Source: Lachnospiraceae bacterium XBB2008 | GTDB lineage: Bacteria > Bacillota > Clostridia > Lachnospirales > Lachnospiraceae | Reading direction: 5' to 3' | DNA length: 64,000 nucleotides | NCBI GenBank assembly: GCA_900102235.1 | Contig: FMVL01000004.1 | Location: forward strand, 197,745-261,744 | Part shown: positions 51,580-60,876 of the stretch, one piece after another | How the letters are laid out: each line of letters opens with the position of its first letter | Position numbering within the stretch: the first letter of the stretch is position 1 | Position numbers and translations under genes: made by a program | The notes under the pieces: model-generated | Seen by the model: only the letters and a program-made list of their open reading frames with translations | Told to the model about the DNA's origin: nothing | Databases searched by the model: none

Positions 51580-53012
51580 CTGTCACCCAAAACCTGTTTA
51601 AGGATCCTGTTTTTCCTGAGGAAAAGTATCAGCAGATAGACCAGCCCGGAGGCCGCTATCCCGATAAATAAGCGTGCGACTGCGTGAAGCGGCGTGAACC
51701 TGAGCGCGAACCGGACGGCACAGACCGCCGCGGTGCCCAAAATGGCATCGACACAGTCATTTCTGTCGATGACGCTCGATGTATGCATATCGTGAGTCCG
51801 GTAATATACCAGACATATGGTCAGCACGGTGAGTTCGGCAAGGAGGGTGGTGAACGCTGCACCATTCTTGCCGAAAAGATAGATGGCCGGAATATTGAGT
51901 ATGATATTCTCAAGTGCAGCTATGAGCGCCACACGTCCGTTCACCTTTTCCAGGCCGCGGGGAACGTTTACACAGTTCGTGGCCACACCGCCGAATACAG
52001 CAAAAAGAAGCGCCACGCCAAGCAGACGTAAAGGTGTTGCCGCCTCTGCATAATCTGCGCCCGAAAGGAAAAGCACGATCTCGTCCGCGAAGAGGATGAG
52101 CCCTGCCATCGCCGGAAATGCAAGCATCATGAATATCGATACCGTTCGCGAAAGGATCCCCTTATACTCTTCGTTCTCCGAGCGCGACTCGTGGTAGCTG
52201 AGCCTGGGAACCGTAACGGAAAAGATCGCTATGAACACACTTTTTACGATCGTATATACCTTAACAGCCGCCGAATATATGCCCACCTGATGATCGCCCT
52301 TCATCGCTCCGAGGATGAGCATATCAGCGCCGACATAAACAGCTATGCTCATGTCGTTTAGGAAGAACGGCCAGAGCTTGCGTATATGCTCACGGATACC
52401 TTCAGGCAGATGCAGCTTGAAATCCACGTAACGGCGGATGTAGAAAAAGTTTGAAATCCCGACCACGATGGGTGTGAGTACGGTCAGAAATGCATATACG
52501 TAGTAATCCTCGGGACTTTTGACGAAAAGGAACAGGATACACAGGTTCAGGACATTGATGAGTAGGCCTCTGATAGTGATGAACCTGTAATCCTCGAACA
52601 CGACGTTGACCCAATCCATTCCGATGACTGTAAACACTATGCTCGTGCCCTGTATCAGGAAAAGGAGCGCATATGCATGCCACGGAATAATGACCAGCAC
52701 GCACAGAGCCAGAAGAACGACCGAGAACACCATTGAAAGCAGATTGAACGCAAAAAGCTCGGATACACGCCTGCTCACCGACTCCCTGTCATCCCGAAGC
52801 GCAGCGCATTCCCTCACGCCGTATGTGCTCATCCCGAACACGGCTACCAGCGTGAAATATGAAACAGCCGCCAGAGTATAGTTGACCCGGCCGATGTTAT
52901 CAACCCCCACTGTCCTTGCGGCGTAGGAGTAGGAAATCACCGGAAAAATGAACTGGACACAACTTTTGAAAGTGTTATATATCGCGTTTTTCTTTAACGA
53001 CTTATTCTGCAA
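51561..53012 (-). CDS. Wzx-type oligosaccharide flippase (copy 2)
   Basis: 483 residues, about fourteen membrane segments. The start NTFKSCVQFIFPVISYSYAARTVG is the typical PST-family N-terminus (polysaccharide flippases of Gram-positive capsule clusters), and CVNVPRGLEKVNGRV is also conserved. The initiation codon is TTG at 53012 with GGAG at good distance; no ATG is near. It is a different subfamily from the flippase at 15548, so the region serves more than one polymer or an alternative substrate. Confidence 0.88.
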   Translation of the reverse strand: MQNKSLKKNAIYNTFKSCVQFIFPVISYSYAARTVGVDNIGRVNYTLAAVSYFTLVAVFGMSTYGVRECAALRDDRESVSRRVSELFAFNLLSMVFSVVLLALCVLVIIPWHAYALLFLIQGTSIVFTVIGMDWVNVVFEDYRFITIRGLLINVLNLCILFLFVKSPEDYYVYAFLTVLTPIVVGISNFFYIRRYVDFKLHLPEGIREHIRKLWPFFLNDMSIAVYVGADMLILGAMKGDHQVGIYSAAVKVYTIVKSVFIAIFSVTVPRLSYHESRSENEEYKGILSRTVSIFMMLAFPAMAGLILFADEIVLFLSGADYAEAATPLRLLGVALLFAVFGGVATNCVNVPRGLEKVNGRVALIAALENIILNIPAIYLFGKNGAAFTTLLAELTVLTICLVYYRTHDMHTSSVIDRNDCVDAILGTAAVCAVRFALRFTPLHAVARLFIGIAASGLVYLLILFLRKNRILKQVLGDRCFSTR

Positions 53013-53060
53013 AGCGTAACTCCTGTGCCATCCGTAATCGCCACACGGATCCTGTCGGTA

Positions 53061-54983
53061 CTATCTGTCTACTCTTCTCAGAGTCACATCCGTCCCGTCC
53101 GTGATCACATAGTAAGCCGTACCCGGAGCAATATCAGCCGGGTTCTCGAACAGACTCCCGTACCTCTCGGCAAAATCATCATTATATGTCTGCAGATACA
53201 GGTAATCATACGGTATTCCCAGATACAGGTCGGAAGCCATGAGACTCTCAAGTGTATCGGCATCCATCTCCAGCGGGCCGTTATTACCCATAAATACCTC
53301 ATCTATAAAATTCGTTTTGGCCGGGAACATGTAATAATAGAATTCACGATCCGTATAACTGAAGTAATTCCGCTCATCTATGAAATAGATCATATCACCG
53401 CTCTGAAGCGTGATCCCCGCATCCTCAAACGCATGATACCCGATGCAGTGATGTCTGGAAAAAAGTCCCCTGTAAAACGTCGCCGTATCAGATATCAGGA
53501 ACAGTATAGCGAGCACCACGAGCATCTTGCGCGCACTACTGTTCTCATCCCTGATGATGAAGATATATACAGCCAGAAATAAGACTACTATCTCCCACGG
53601 GATCATATATCTCGGGATGATGCTCTCACGCATCTCATTGACAGGGCCTATATCGTGAATATGCTCCCACAGCATGAACACAGCATACATGATCATGCTT
53701 AAGATCAGGCCTGTGACCACCGGGCGGAAACTGGCGTTTTCATCATTCTTTTTCAGGCTAAGCTGCAGGAACAGTGCCAGCAGGATAAAGAATCCGTATG
53801 ACAGCACCACAAAACCGGTCCGATCTTCCGAGCCTACCGAAACAGTAAACAGATCATGCATGAATCTGGCCATGACCGCCGAACCGTATTCGGAACGTGA
53901 AAACCATAAGGCAGCAGCTCCGCAGGCCCCGAGTATGCATACCACACCTGCGGCATCGATGATGCGGGCATGTTTATTATGCGTGATAAGAACATAACGG
54001 TACAAAACATATAATGCGGCCAATACTGCAAAAGCCACATGAGTGATCACCCAGAACCACTCCACACGCTCCCATGTATAAACGATCACAGCAACACAAA
54101 GCAATGATATGAGAAGGGAACGGACATGCTTCAGGGATGCCTCCATCATAGCCCCTGCCACGCAGAAGATCAGCAGCGATGCAAGCACCACTCCGGTACG
54201 TTTGATCAAACATATGGCCACAAGAACCAGTATGGATGCTATGAGATCAAAATCCACCAACCGGACATGATCCCCGCTGTCTCCTTTCTTCCTGATAAGA
54301 CTGAACACATACATCAGATATGCACACATCCCGGCAGCAAGCACCATGTCGCAAAGTATGTATCCGAATCCGTCCAGGCCCGAAAGCATGAGCATGGAAG
54401 GCAGCATGAGAGTGAGAACGGAATATCCGAAGAGATCGGATTTCTTCTTAAGATGGGCAAATACCGGAAGCATCAGTGATATCGTAAACACATGATGTGC
54501 CAGGTAGCAAATGCTGTCAGAGAACCCGAACCACAGTCTCGCATTGAAGTACTCCCACAGCGCAAGAAACGGAGTCTGAGTGCCGCTCATCGCAGTGGAC
54601 AGGGAAGAGAACATCGTATCGAAATGCAGATAATTCTTCACCATGAGTCCCCAGCAATACAGCTCGTCCGGATGTGAGAAATCCCTGTGAAAAGAGTAGT
54701 ATGCAAAGAACAGGAGGAAGAATACAAATACCGCGGCGCCCGGAGTAAAGAGCGCATCTTTGAACACTCCTTGGTCGGTAATGAGCTTATAAACAACATA
54801 TATCGCGGCCGCTGCTATCAGAATGAGAGCAATTATGAATCCCGGTGTAAGTTTAAGAAAGAGTCCCGGAAGATAAATGACCAGCGTGATCATTATGATG
54901 GCGGGGGCGATCGTTTCCTCGATCTTCCTGCCGTATTTGATTGCGATGGCCGTTCCGAGAACGGCTGCTCCTATTATGCCCAT
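53061..54983 (-). CDS. Large polytopic GT-C-like membrane protein
   Basis: About 640 residues. The first outer loop contains FSHPDELYCWGLMVKNYLHFD and GTQTPFLALWEYFN, an acidic pair and neighbouring residues as in GT39-type enzymes; many membrane segments follow, and a C-terminal soluble part (about 540-640) is rich in Tyr/Asp. No named family is recognised with certainty. The ATG at 54983 has AAAGGAG upstream; the frame is open for 75 codons further but crosses a duplicated intergenic stretch. Likely side-chain glycosyltransferase. Confidence 0.68.
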   Translation of the reverse strand: MGIIGAAVLGTAIAIKYGRKIEETIAPAIIMITLVIYLPGLFLKLTPGFIIALILIAAAAIYVVYKLITDQGVFKDALFTPGAAVFVFFLLFFAYYSFHRDFSHPDELYCWGLMVKNYLHFDTMFSSLSTAMSGTQTPFLALWEYFNARLWFGFSDSICYLAHHVFTISLMLPVFAHLKKKSDLFGYSVLTLMLPSMLMLSGLDGFGYILCDMVLAAGMCAYLMYVFSLIRKKGDSGDHVRLVDFDLIASILVLVAICLIKRTGVVLASLLIFCVAGAMMEASLKHVRSLLISLLCVAVIVYTWERVEWFWVITHVAFAVLAALYVLYRYVLITHNKHARIIDAAGVVCILGACGAAALWFSRSEYGSAVMARFMHDLFTVSVGSEDRTGFVVLSYGFFILLALFLQLSLKKNDENASFRPVVTGLILSMIMYAVFMLWEHIHDIGPVNEMRESIIPRYMIPWEIVVLFLAVYIFIIRDENSSARKMLVVLAILFLISDTATFYRGLFSRHHCIGYHAFEDAGITLQSGDMIYFIDERNYFSYTDREFYYYMFPAKTNFIDEVFMGNNGPLEMDADTLESLMASDLYLGIPYDYLYLQTYNDDFAERYGSLFENPADIAPGTAYYVITDGTDVTLRRVDR

Positions 54984-55010
54984 GTTTCTCCTTTCAAGAC
55001 GCTTATCACT

Positions 55011-55072
55011 GCGATCACGTTCATCACGCCCTGCGCTTACCCCGGCGATCATGTTTGTTACGCCCTGCGCTT
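55011..55072. repeat. Partial tandem duplication of a gene 3' end
   Basis: The 28-nt sequences 55011-55038 and 55045-55072 are near copies (both end CGCCCTGCGCTT). The second covers the last codons of the PTPS-related gene; the first lies in the gap before the next gene and is decaying. Confidence 0.65.
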
Positions 55073-56842
55073 CCTCCTCACGACAGCGGCAACGGCAAGC
55101 GCGATCGTCGATAGCACAGATATCACGCAGGTGATCTTCTGCAAAAGTGTTCCTGTGTAGGATACCGCGATCCTGCCAGTGGTCCCGGAATGGATGTGAA
55201 CTTCGCACATTCCGTCGTTACCAGCGGTCACGGTTATCCCGGCATCATCCGCTGAGGCCGAAGCCTTCCCGGTTTCGCTGCCTTCACACGCGGCCGAATA
55301 ACCCTTATACATCATGAACGGCACTTCAAAAACCATTTCGTTCGAAGCGGATGCCCGCTCGATATCTATGTATACAGCACCATTATCTTCATCTATCGTC
55401 TGATCCCATACGACTTCGGGATCTTCCGACAAAAGGGACACGCTCCTGGTGTCTGCATTCAGCCTGCTCATATCGACTTCGACGGGAATGTACAGGTCAT
55501 CCGCGATATCCGTCGAATATTCAAAAGGCGTGATCTCGTGGCCGAGGATCGCCTCCATCTTGTCCTGCATCACGTTTCTCGCAAAGAAATATCCGAAAAA
55601 GAATACCGTCATGTAAACCGCCGAGATCAGGGTGATCGATATTTGCATCCGGCCGTAGCCATCCTCCCTGAACCGAGTAAGCAGCAGGATCGCAAGAACA
55701 GCGCCAAGACAGGATATGACCAGATACAGCCTGCCTATCGACTGCATGAATCCGAAGACCGGTTCCAGAGCTTTCCAGATGAAGCTTACGGCAAGAGACA
55801 CATGCAGGATCAGATACACGATCAGAAGGGTGAGTTCTGCGCGTGTAAGCTTCCTGATCCGACCCGAGACTATCAGGTATACGGTCAAAAGCAGCACCGG
55901 AACGACCGCACCTCCGACCACAGATGTAGGCACCTGCCTGTGCGTAAGGACAGACAACACCTCCGCCAGGTGCTCCGGGATCAGCATCCCGACGAAACTC
56001 TCGGACGTAGTCCAGAAATCCACTCCTCCCGAGCCCCGGTATGTCCTGCCGATAAGCTGTTCGAGCATCGGTCCGATGTATGCAATGCCAAGCATCAGGC
56101 ATACGAGTGCTGATAAGGCGATCCGCCCGATGATACGGCCTGCCGATCTGCCCTTCCTGCATATCAAGACAACCACGACGACAACAAAAAGCGCGATCGT
56201 GACAAGCACCGCCGAGATCAGATGCGACCATATGATACCTGCCATTCCGGCACCCAGATACAGGATGCCTTTCAACCTGTCCTGTTTATCCTCATCGCAG
56301 ATGATCCACAGCCCGAGCAGACATACGGGAACGAAATTGAATACCAGCGCTCCGCCCAAAGCTCCTCTGTAGAAAAGTTCTCTTAAGAAAAACGGCTGCG
56401 CGGTATATACGAAAGCGGCGATGTGTCCGAGCCGGGCAGCGTCACCGGCACCATTCCCCGCATCAACACCGGCTGCGTAACCGGCACCGGCACCACGCTT
56501 CGCAAAGAAAGTTCCAAAACACTTATATGCCGTAAAGTAGGTGATCCACAGTACAGCGACCACCATGATCCGGTAGGCGATCGTAACATCCAGTCCCGCC
56601 ATGACGAGCAGAGCCGCCGGATATAAGAACACGCCTCCGTAAAATATCGGTATCGGATATCCGTAATTCCCATACAGATCACGGTACATATACACCGGCC
56701 CGAAACCATGAGCCGACATCTCCCGGGCAAGCTCACCTATCCTGACCATGTGAAACTGCATATCCATGCCGAACGGCAGTATGAACCAGAATCCGACGGA
56801 CAGCAATATAAGAAACAGTATGATGACCAGCCTATCTTTCAT
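55058..56842 (-). CDS. PTPS-related/YfhO-like polytopic membrane protein
   Basis: About 594 residues. GMDMQFHMVRIGELAREM after the first membrane segment and YPIPIFYGGVFLYPAALL match the membrane family annotated as 6-pyruvoyl-tetrahydropterin-synthase-related, thought to be GT-C fold. A Gly/Ala-rich insert (about 115-140) is unusual. After twelve or so membrane segments comes an outer beta domain (about 440-570) and a last membrane segment with an Arg/Lys tail. ATG at 56842 overlaps the DUF6020 stop. Function not known; sugar transfer to surface polymer likely. Confidence 0.72.
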   Translation of the reverse strand: MKDRLVIILFLILLSVGFWFILPFGMDMQFHMVRIGELAREMSAHGFGPVYMYRDLYGNYGYPIPIFYGGVFLYPAALLVMAGLDVTIAYRIMVVAVLWITYFTAYKCFGTFFAKRGAGAGYAAGVDAGNGAGDAARLGHIAAFVYTAQPFFLRELFYRGALGGALVFNFVPVCLLGLWIICDEDKQDRLKGILYLGAGMAGIIWSHLISAVLVTIALFVVVVVVLICRKGRSAGRIIGRIALSALVCLMLGIAYIGPMLEQLIGRTYRGSGGVDFWTTSESFVGMLIPEHLAEVLSVLTHRQVPTSVVGGAVVPVLLLTVYLIVSGRIRKLTRAELTLLIVYLILHVSLAVSFIWKALEPVFGFMQSIGRLYLVISCLGAVLAILLLTRFREDGYGRMQISITLISAVYMTVFFFGYFFARNVMQDKMEAILGHEITPFEYSTDIADDLYIPVEVDMSRLNADTRSVSLLSEDPEVVWDQTIDEDNGAVYIDIERASASNEMVFEVPFMMYKGYSAACEGSETGKASASADDAGITVTAGNDGMCEVHIHSGTTGRIAVSYTGTLLQKITCVISVLSTIALAVAAVVRRKRRA

Positions 56843-58391
56843 GCACACCACCATACAGTGCGATCAGCACGACGACCGGACAGACCGGATATGTGATGAA
56901 GAAAAATCTTGCATCTGCCCAGGTAAGCAGAAGCATAGTACCGAAGTCATATGCAAGTATCGGCAGACACATCAGCAGACGTCTGCGTCCGTCTTTGTCC
57001 TTAATGTTGCAGCGCGCGAGCATAAAACACAGCAGAACGGTCAACGCGAAAGCAGACTGTCTGGTATAGTTATAACCGCCGCACTTAACGGCTTCATAAT
57101 AGTTCCGAAGGAACGGTGCCAGTGTCTCATGATAGCGCGTATAGAGTCCGTATGAATTCTCCGGGGTGCCCACTTCCAGCTTACCCTCATCCTCAAGATC
57201 AAGTCCGTAAACTATATCCGTCAAGGCAAAAAGAGCTCTCCACGAAGCCTTCGGTGAATACGTAAAACACTTAAGACCCATCTTAAAAATCTTAGCTGTT
57301 CCCGCTTCCTCGATGACGGTTTCGTCTATTCCGCCGACATATTTCATCGCACAGAAATTACCCAGATAGAATTGCTCGTGCCACTTCTCCTCAGGTGCGA
57401 CACTGAGCATGAACTCAAGAGTCTCGTTGTCCATCTTTTCCGGGGTCTCCTCGAAGACATTGGCCATGATCGTCATCGGCAGTCCTACGACCTGTACGAC
57501 CTCCTGAGGACTCGTATCCACATGGAAAAGTCGATAGACAGGACCCTTTACAAACACGAACATAAGAACGAAAGAAAGAAGAATGATCAGCCACTGCTTA
57601 CGCTTAAGCACCACGATCAGAGCGAGCATCAAAAATGCGGAAAACAGTATGCCGTTATGCCTGAATATAGCCGCGTTCGCGAGCATGATCCCAAGCAGGA
57701 TGCACTTCCATACGGGCGTGGACCACTCTCCTTTTGACAGGAAACTCTCCGCCGCCATGATCATCGAAAGCGCTCCGGCGATGGCAAAAGCCACGTCCTT
57801 CATCGGGCAGAGCATCATGAATCCGATCCAGGGATTTAACAGGATGAACGCGCAAGCTATCACTGAATATGCGATCCCCGCATAGCGATACAGGACTTCG
57901 CTCAGATACCCCATGGTAAGAGCAAAATACAGCATCTGAAGCAGAACGATGCTCCATTTGCGCCAGCGAAACACTTTAAGAGGGATGCAATAGAAAACTA
58001 TCGTATGCCAGGCAGGATGAACATTGGTGTAGGTTTTGTCAACGACCTGAGCGAACTGATCGGTAGCATCGATCCCGAACGATCCGGGGAAAAATGCCGC
58101 AAACCATACCATCATGACCGCAAAAGCGATCGCTGACGTAACTGCGAACACGATACGCGATGCGCGTCCCGCGGGCAGAACCGACGAACGGGGTTTAAGT
58201 TTTCTCACTGCAAGAAAAAGGAGGCAGCATAAAACGTAAAGAACGACTACAGCCGGAATCATGATCAGAAGCAGTTTAAGACCGTCAACGGTCACATAGA
58301 CAAAAAAGTAAGCAAATACTGCTATGCACAGATAGATCGTAAACAGGATCTTATTCAGTTCCGGTTTCAATAAAGAACTGTTCTTATTCAT
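56832..58391 (-). CDS. DUF6020-like polytopic membrane protein (copy D)
   Basis: 519 residues. Shares FFPGSFGIDATDQ, NVHPAWHT, FRHNGILFSA and LLLTWADARFFFITY with copies A and C, which it matches in length as well. GGAGGT stands upstream of the ATG, which overlaps the DUF6056-like stop by 8 nt. Predicted GT-C glycosyltransferase; its exact sugar may differ from the paralogues since loop residues next to the motif vary. Confidence 0.72.
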   Translation of the reverse strand: MNKNSSLLKPELNKILFTIYLCIAVFAYFFVYVTVDGLKLLLIMIPAVVVLYVLCCLLFLAVRKLKPRSSVLPAGRASRIVFAVTSAIAFAVMMVWFAAFFPGSFGIDATDQFAQVVDKTYTNVHPAWHTIVFYCIPLKVFRWRKWSIVLLQMLYFALTMGYLSEVLYRYAGIAYSVIACAFILLNPWIGFMMLCPMKDVAFAIAGALSMIMAAESFLSKGEWSTPVWKCILLGIMLANAAIFRHNGILFSAFLMLALIVVLKRKQWLIILLSFVLMFVFVKGPVYRLFHVDTSPQEVVQVVGLPMTIMANVFEETPEKMDNETLEFMLSVAPEEKWHEQFYLGNFCAMKYVGGIDETVIEEAGTAKIFKMGLKCFTYSPKASWRALFALTDIVYGLDLEDEGKLEVGTPENSYGLYTRYHETLAPFLRNYYEAVKCGGYNYTRQSAFALTVLLCFMLARCNIKDKDGRRRLLMCLPILAYDFGTMLLLTWADARFFFITYPVCPVVVLIALYGGVHER

Positions 58392-59628
58392 CCGGGATAA
58401 GACCTCCGTCGTTTACCTCGAAACTGTAACTGTAATCCATATGACGATCAAAGAAAGTCTGATTCCTCGAAGTTATGAGTACTCCCGTCGCTATCTCGAC
58501 GATAACGACAAGCAAAAGTCCCGTAAGCAGCACACGCAGTGCAACGCTCGCGCGGTTGTCCATGGAGTTCCTGAGACCGGATAAAGATACAGCGATCCCG
58601 ATAGTCACGAGGAAAAGCGTCATCTGCAGGATACGGTTGGAAAAGACCACGGAACCGGTCATCACATATACGCTGATAAGAGCGAGCGCAAGGAAGATCT
58701 CCGCGCCGTTTCGTCTGTGAACCAGGATCATCAGTACCACACACAGCAATATCGGGATTGTAAGCCACTGCAGGAAGTAATATGACTCTCTCGCGATACG
58801 GAAGCCGAAGCGCATGATCATGGAGTCGGGCTGTGCGACCGTATCTGCACGGACGAAGTTGCCGGGAGCGAGCAGGAGAAAAGCGGTTCCCGCGATCGTA
58901 CCGATCATTCCGGCCACGCGATCGGGAAGAAGTTTATTCCGGGTCTTCAGCATATATACGGTGTAAGCAAAAAGCGCACAGATAAGTGTGCATGCTCCCG
59001 CTTCGTTCGAAAGACCCGCGCAGAAGCCGAAAACAAGCATTCCGATTATGCGAAGGATGAGTTTCGGGCCGGACAGTTTAGCCGAAGCAGTTTCAGATAC
59101 ATCTTCGGAGCCTGCTCCGGTACCTGAGGAAGCCTGAGCGCGTACCTTCAGATAATCCCCGTAATAAATCAGTCCGAACATCAGGATTACCAGATTCATC
59201 CACAGATAGGTGATGCTTCCGGTGATCCAGTACACATCCTCGGCTACTGCCGGCATGAAGAACCACAGGATGATGTATACGGCAGCCGTGAGGACATCAT
59301 CGGATCCCGAACCGGAGCTGCGACGTCCGTAGAGGCAGATCAGGTTGACAACAGCAACATAGATCAGCGCATTGACGATCGAATAGACCAGGCGGGGAAA
59401 CTGCAGCATCGACTGGATCATGATCATCGAGAGCGCTCTGCCGCCCCATGTGTTGTAGTACGTCATGACCGAGGGCAGGAGCATGCCGGGAGAAGTGATC
59501 CTCTCTCCTGTCGCAAAAGAATTCATATGCAGATAGTCGTCGGTTATAAGCGGCATCCTGTATGAGAGAAATGCCACAACGACGAACCAGAAAATATTGA
59601 TGATGATAAGTCTTTTTTTAGTATTCAT
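58384..59628 (-). CDS. DUF6056-like polytopic membrane protein (copy 2)
   Basis: 414 residues. MPLITDDYLHMNSFATGERI in the first outer loop and LLLAPGNFVRADT later are the counterparts of motifs in the protein at 42134. A Ser/Gly/Thr-rich insert lies at about 165-185 in an inner loop. GAGTGA precedes the ATG. Follows an AT3 acyltransferase gene by 34 nt and leads a leftward run of membrane proteins. Confidence 0.7.
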   Translation of the reverse strand: MNTKKRLIIINIFWFVVVAFLSYRMPLITDDYLHMNSFATGERITSPGMLLPSVMTYYNTWGGRALSMIMIQSMLQFPRLVYSIVNALIYVAVVNLICLYGRRSSGSGSDDVLTAAVYIILWFFMPAVAEDVYWITGSITYLWMNLVILMFGLIYYGDYLKVRAQASSGTGAGSEDVSETASAKLSGPKLILRIIGMLVFGFCAGLSNEAGACTLICALFAYTVYMLKTRNKLLPDRVAGMIGTIAGTAFLLLAPGNFVRADTVAQPDSMIMRFGFRIARESYYFLQWLTIPILLCVVLMILVHRRNGAEIFLALALISVYVMTGSVVFSNRILQMTLFLVTIGIAVSLSGLRNSMDNRASVALRVLLTGLLLVVIVEIATGVLITSRNQTFFDRHMDYSYSFEVNDGGLIPDE

Positions 59629-59662
59629 ATTTCACTCAGATCAGCGTGTCGATATCTGTATG

Positions 59663-60808
59663 TCATCCGGGCCTGCGCGTCAGTATCGATGCGGCGAGCA
59701 CAGACACGACAAAGCATATAGCAAAAGCAAATGCACATCCCAGAACGGTCTCAAGAGCTTCAGGAGTAACACCTGCCTTCCAGGCATTGAGGATCATGCT
59801 GTGTATCAGGTAAAAAGCGAATGAAATGCGGCCGAGATATACGAACGGTCTCATCCTGAAAAGCGCCGATATGTAACCCCGCCCCGGGGTGTATACGACC
59901 AGCGTGAAAACCACGGGGATCAGCCAGTTCACGATGCGAAATCCCCAATCAGGGAGGGGCAGGAACAAAAACACGATCCACAACAGGGGCGATGCGATCT
60001 CAAGCACGGTGTAAAGCATGCTCGGACGCTTCTCTCTCACTTCAGACTGTGTTCCCTGCGCATCCTGACCGGCATCCCGGACTGTGCCGAGCACGACACC
60101 CAGAGACATCCCTGCTATGTATTCAAATACCCTCGCGGGCGGAAAAGCATACTCCCAAAACTCAGTGTCCGCGTTACGAAGAAGCAGGCAGTATATCACG
60201 AGCAGGATCAGGCTTGCGGCAATTACCAGCAAAAAGGCATTTCGCACACTCAGCTTCGCTGACTCCCGTTCGCAGGAAGCCATGATCTTAAGCGCGGCCT
60301 TACGAAGCGGAATGCTAAGCAGATAAAGAGACATGATCACTGACAGGAACCACCCCACTTCACTGAAAGCAAAGCAGTCGAAAGGATCCGTCTTATACCA
60401 TGCCTGCACAAGGAGAAGGTGCCTTGCCAGCGAAAAGATCAAAGGTCTCGCGCCTGCAAAGTCACGCGCCGTGATCAGTTTCGGAAGATCGCTGAACATG
60501 ACGGAAAGGAGCGTGACCGCAAGATACAGGGGATAGAACTTAAGCAGTTTGCCCTTCATGTATGTCCATACGGTCGAAAGTCCGCCGGCTCCGCCTCCGT
60601 CGTCCGTCTTACGATCGCACAGATAATATCCCGTAAGCAGTCCGCTCAGCATGATGAAGAACACCACAGCCGAGTTTGCGCCGTTCCATCTGGCCATGTA
60701 GCCGTGCGCAAAGCAATCTATGGATTTGTTGGTCGCATGCCACGCATATATCAGCGATATGGCTGCAAATCTTAAGAATTGCAGTTGGGACGTTCTGTTT
60801 TTCTCCAT
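59663..60808 (-). CDS. AT3 family membrane acyltransferase (OafA/WecH-like)
   Basis: 381 residues with ten predicted membrane segments. QLQFLRFAAISLIYAWHA at the N-terminus contains the family Arg and catalytic His; FFIMLSGLLTGYYL follows, as in OafA/WecH proteins that O-acetylate sugars. No SGNH domain is fused. ATG at 60808 lacks a ribosome site, with TATAAT ending 9 nt upstream. It closely resembles the truncated protein starting at 63318 (shared QLQFxRF and SEVGWFLS), so the two are paralogues on opposite strands. Confidence 0.88.
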   Translation of the reverse strand: MEKNRTSQLQFLRFAAISLIYAWHATNKSIDCFAHGYMARWNGANSAVVFFIMLSGLLTGYYLCDRKTDDGGGAGGLSTVWTYMKGKLLKFYPLYLAVTLLSVMFSDLPKLITARDFAGARPLIFSLARHLLLVQAWYKTDPFDCFAFSEVGWFLSVIMSLYLLSIPLRKAALKIMASCERESAKLSVRNAFLLVIAASLILLVIYCLLLRNADTEFWEYAFPPARVFEYIAGMSLGVVLGTVRDAGQDAQGTQSEVREKRPSMLYTVLEIASPLLWIVFLFLPLPDWGFRIVNWLIPVVFTLVVYTPGRGYISALFRMRPFVYLGRISFAFYLIHSMILNAWKAGVTPEALETVLGCAFAFAICFVVSVLAASILTRRPG

Positions 60809-60876
60809 AACTAATATATTATATCATATATCAGGGCTTTTTATGTTAGAATATACCTGCCATCGGAGGTCTCAGG
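60809..60876. promoter_or_regulatory. Divergent promoter region between AT3 and MBOAT genes
   Basis: Leftward: TGA-TATAAT at 60818-60826, 9 nt before the AT3 ATG. Rightward: TGT-TAGAAT at 60844-60852, then GGAGGT and a TTG start at 60877. Both boxes are extended -10 type without good -35 hexamers. Confidence 0.5.

Noticed and set aside
54984-55208. N-terminal extension of the GT-C-like protein at 53061
   Set aside because: Charged, non-membrane sequence overlapping the neighbouring gene's end; the ATG at 54983 has a good ribosome site.
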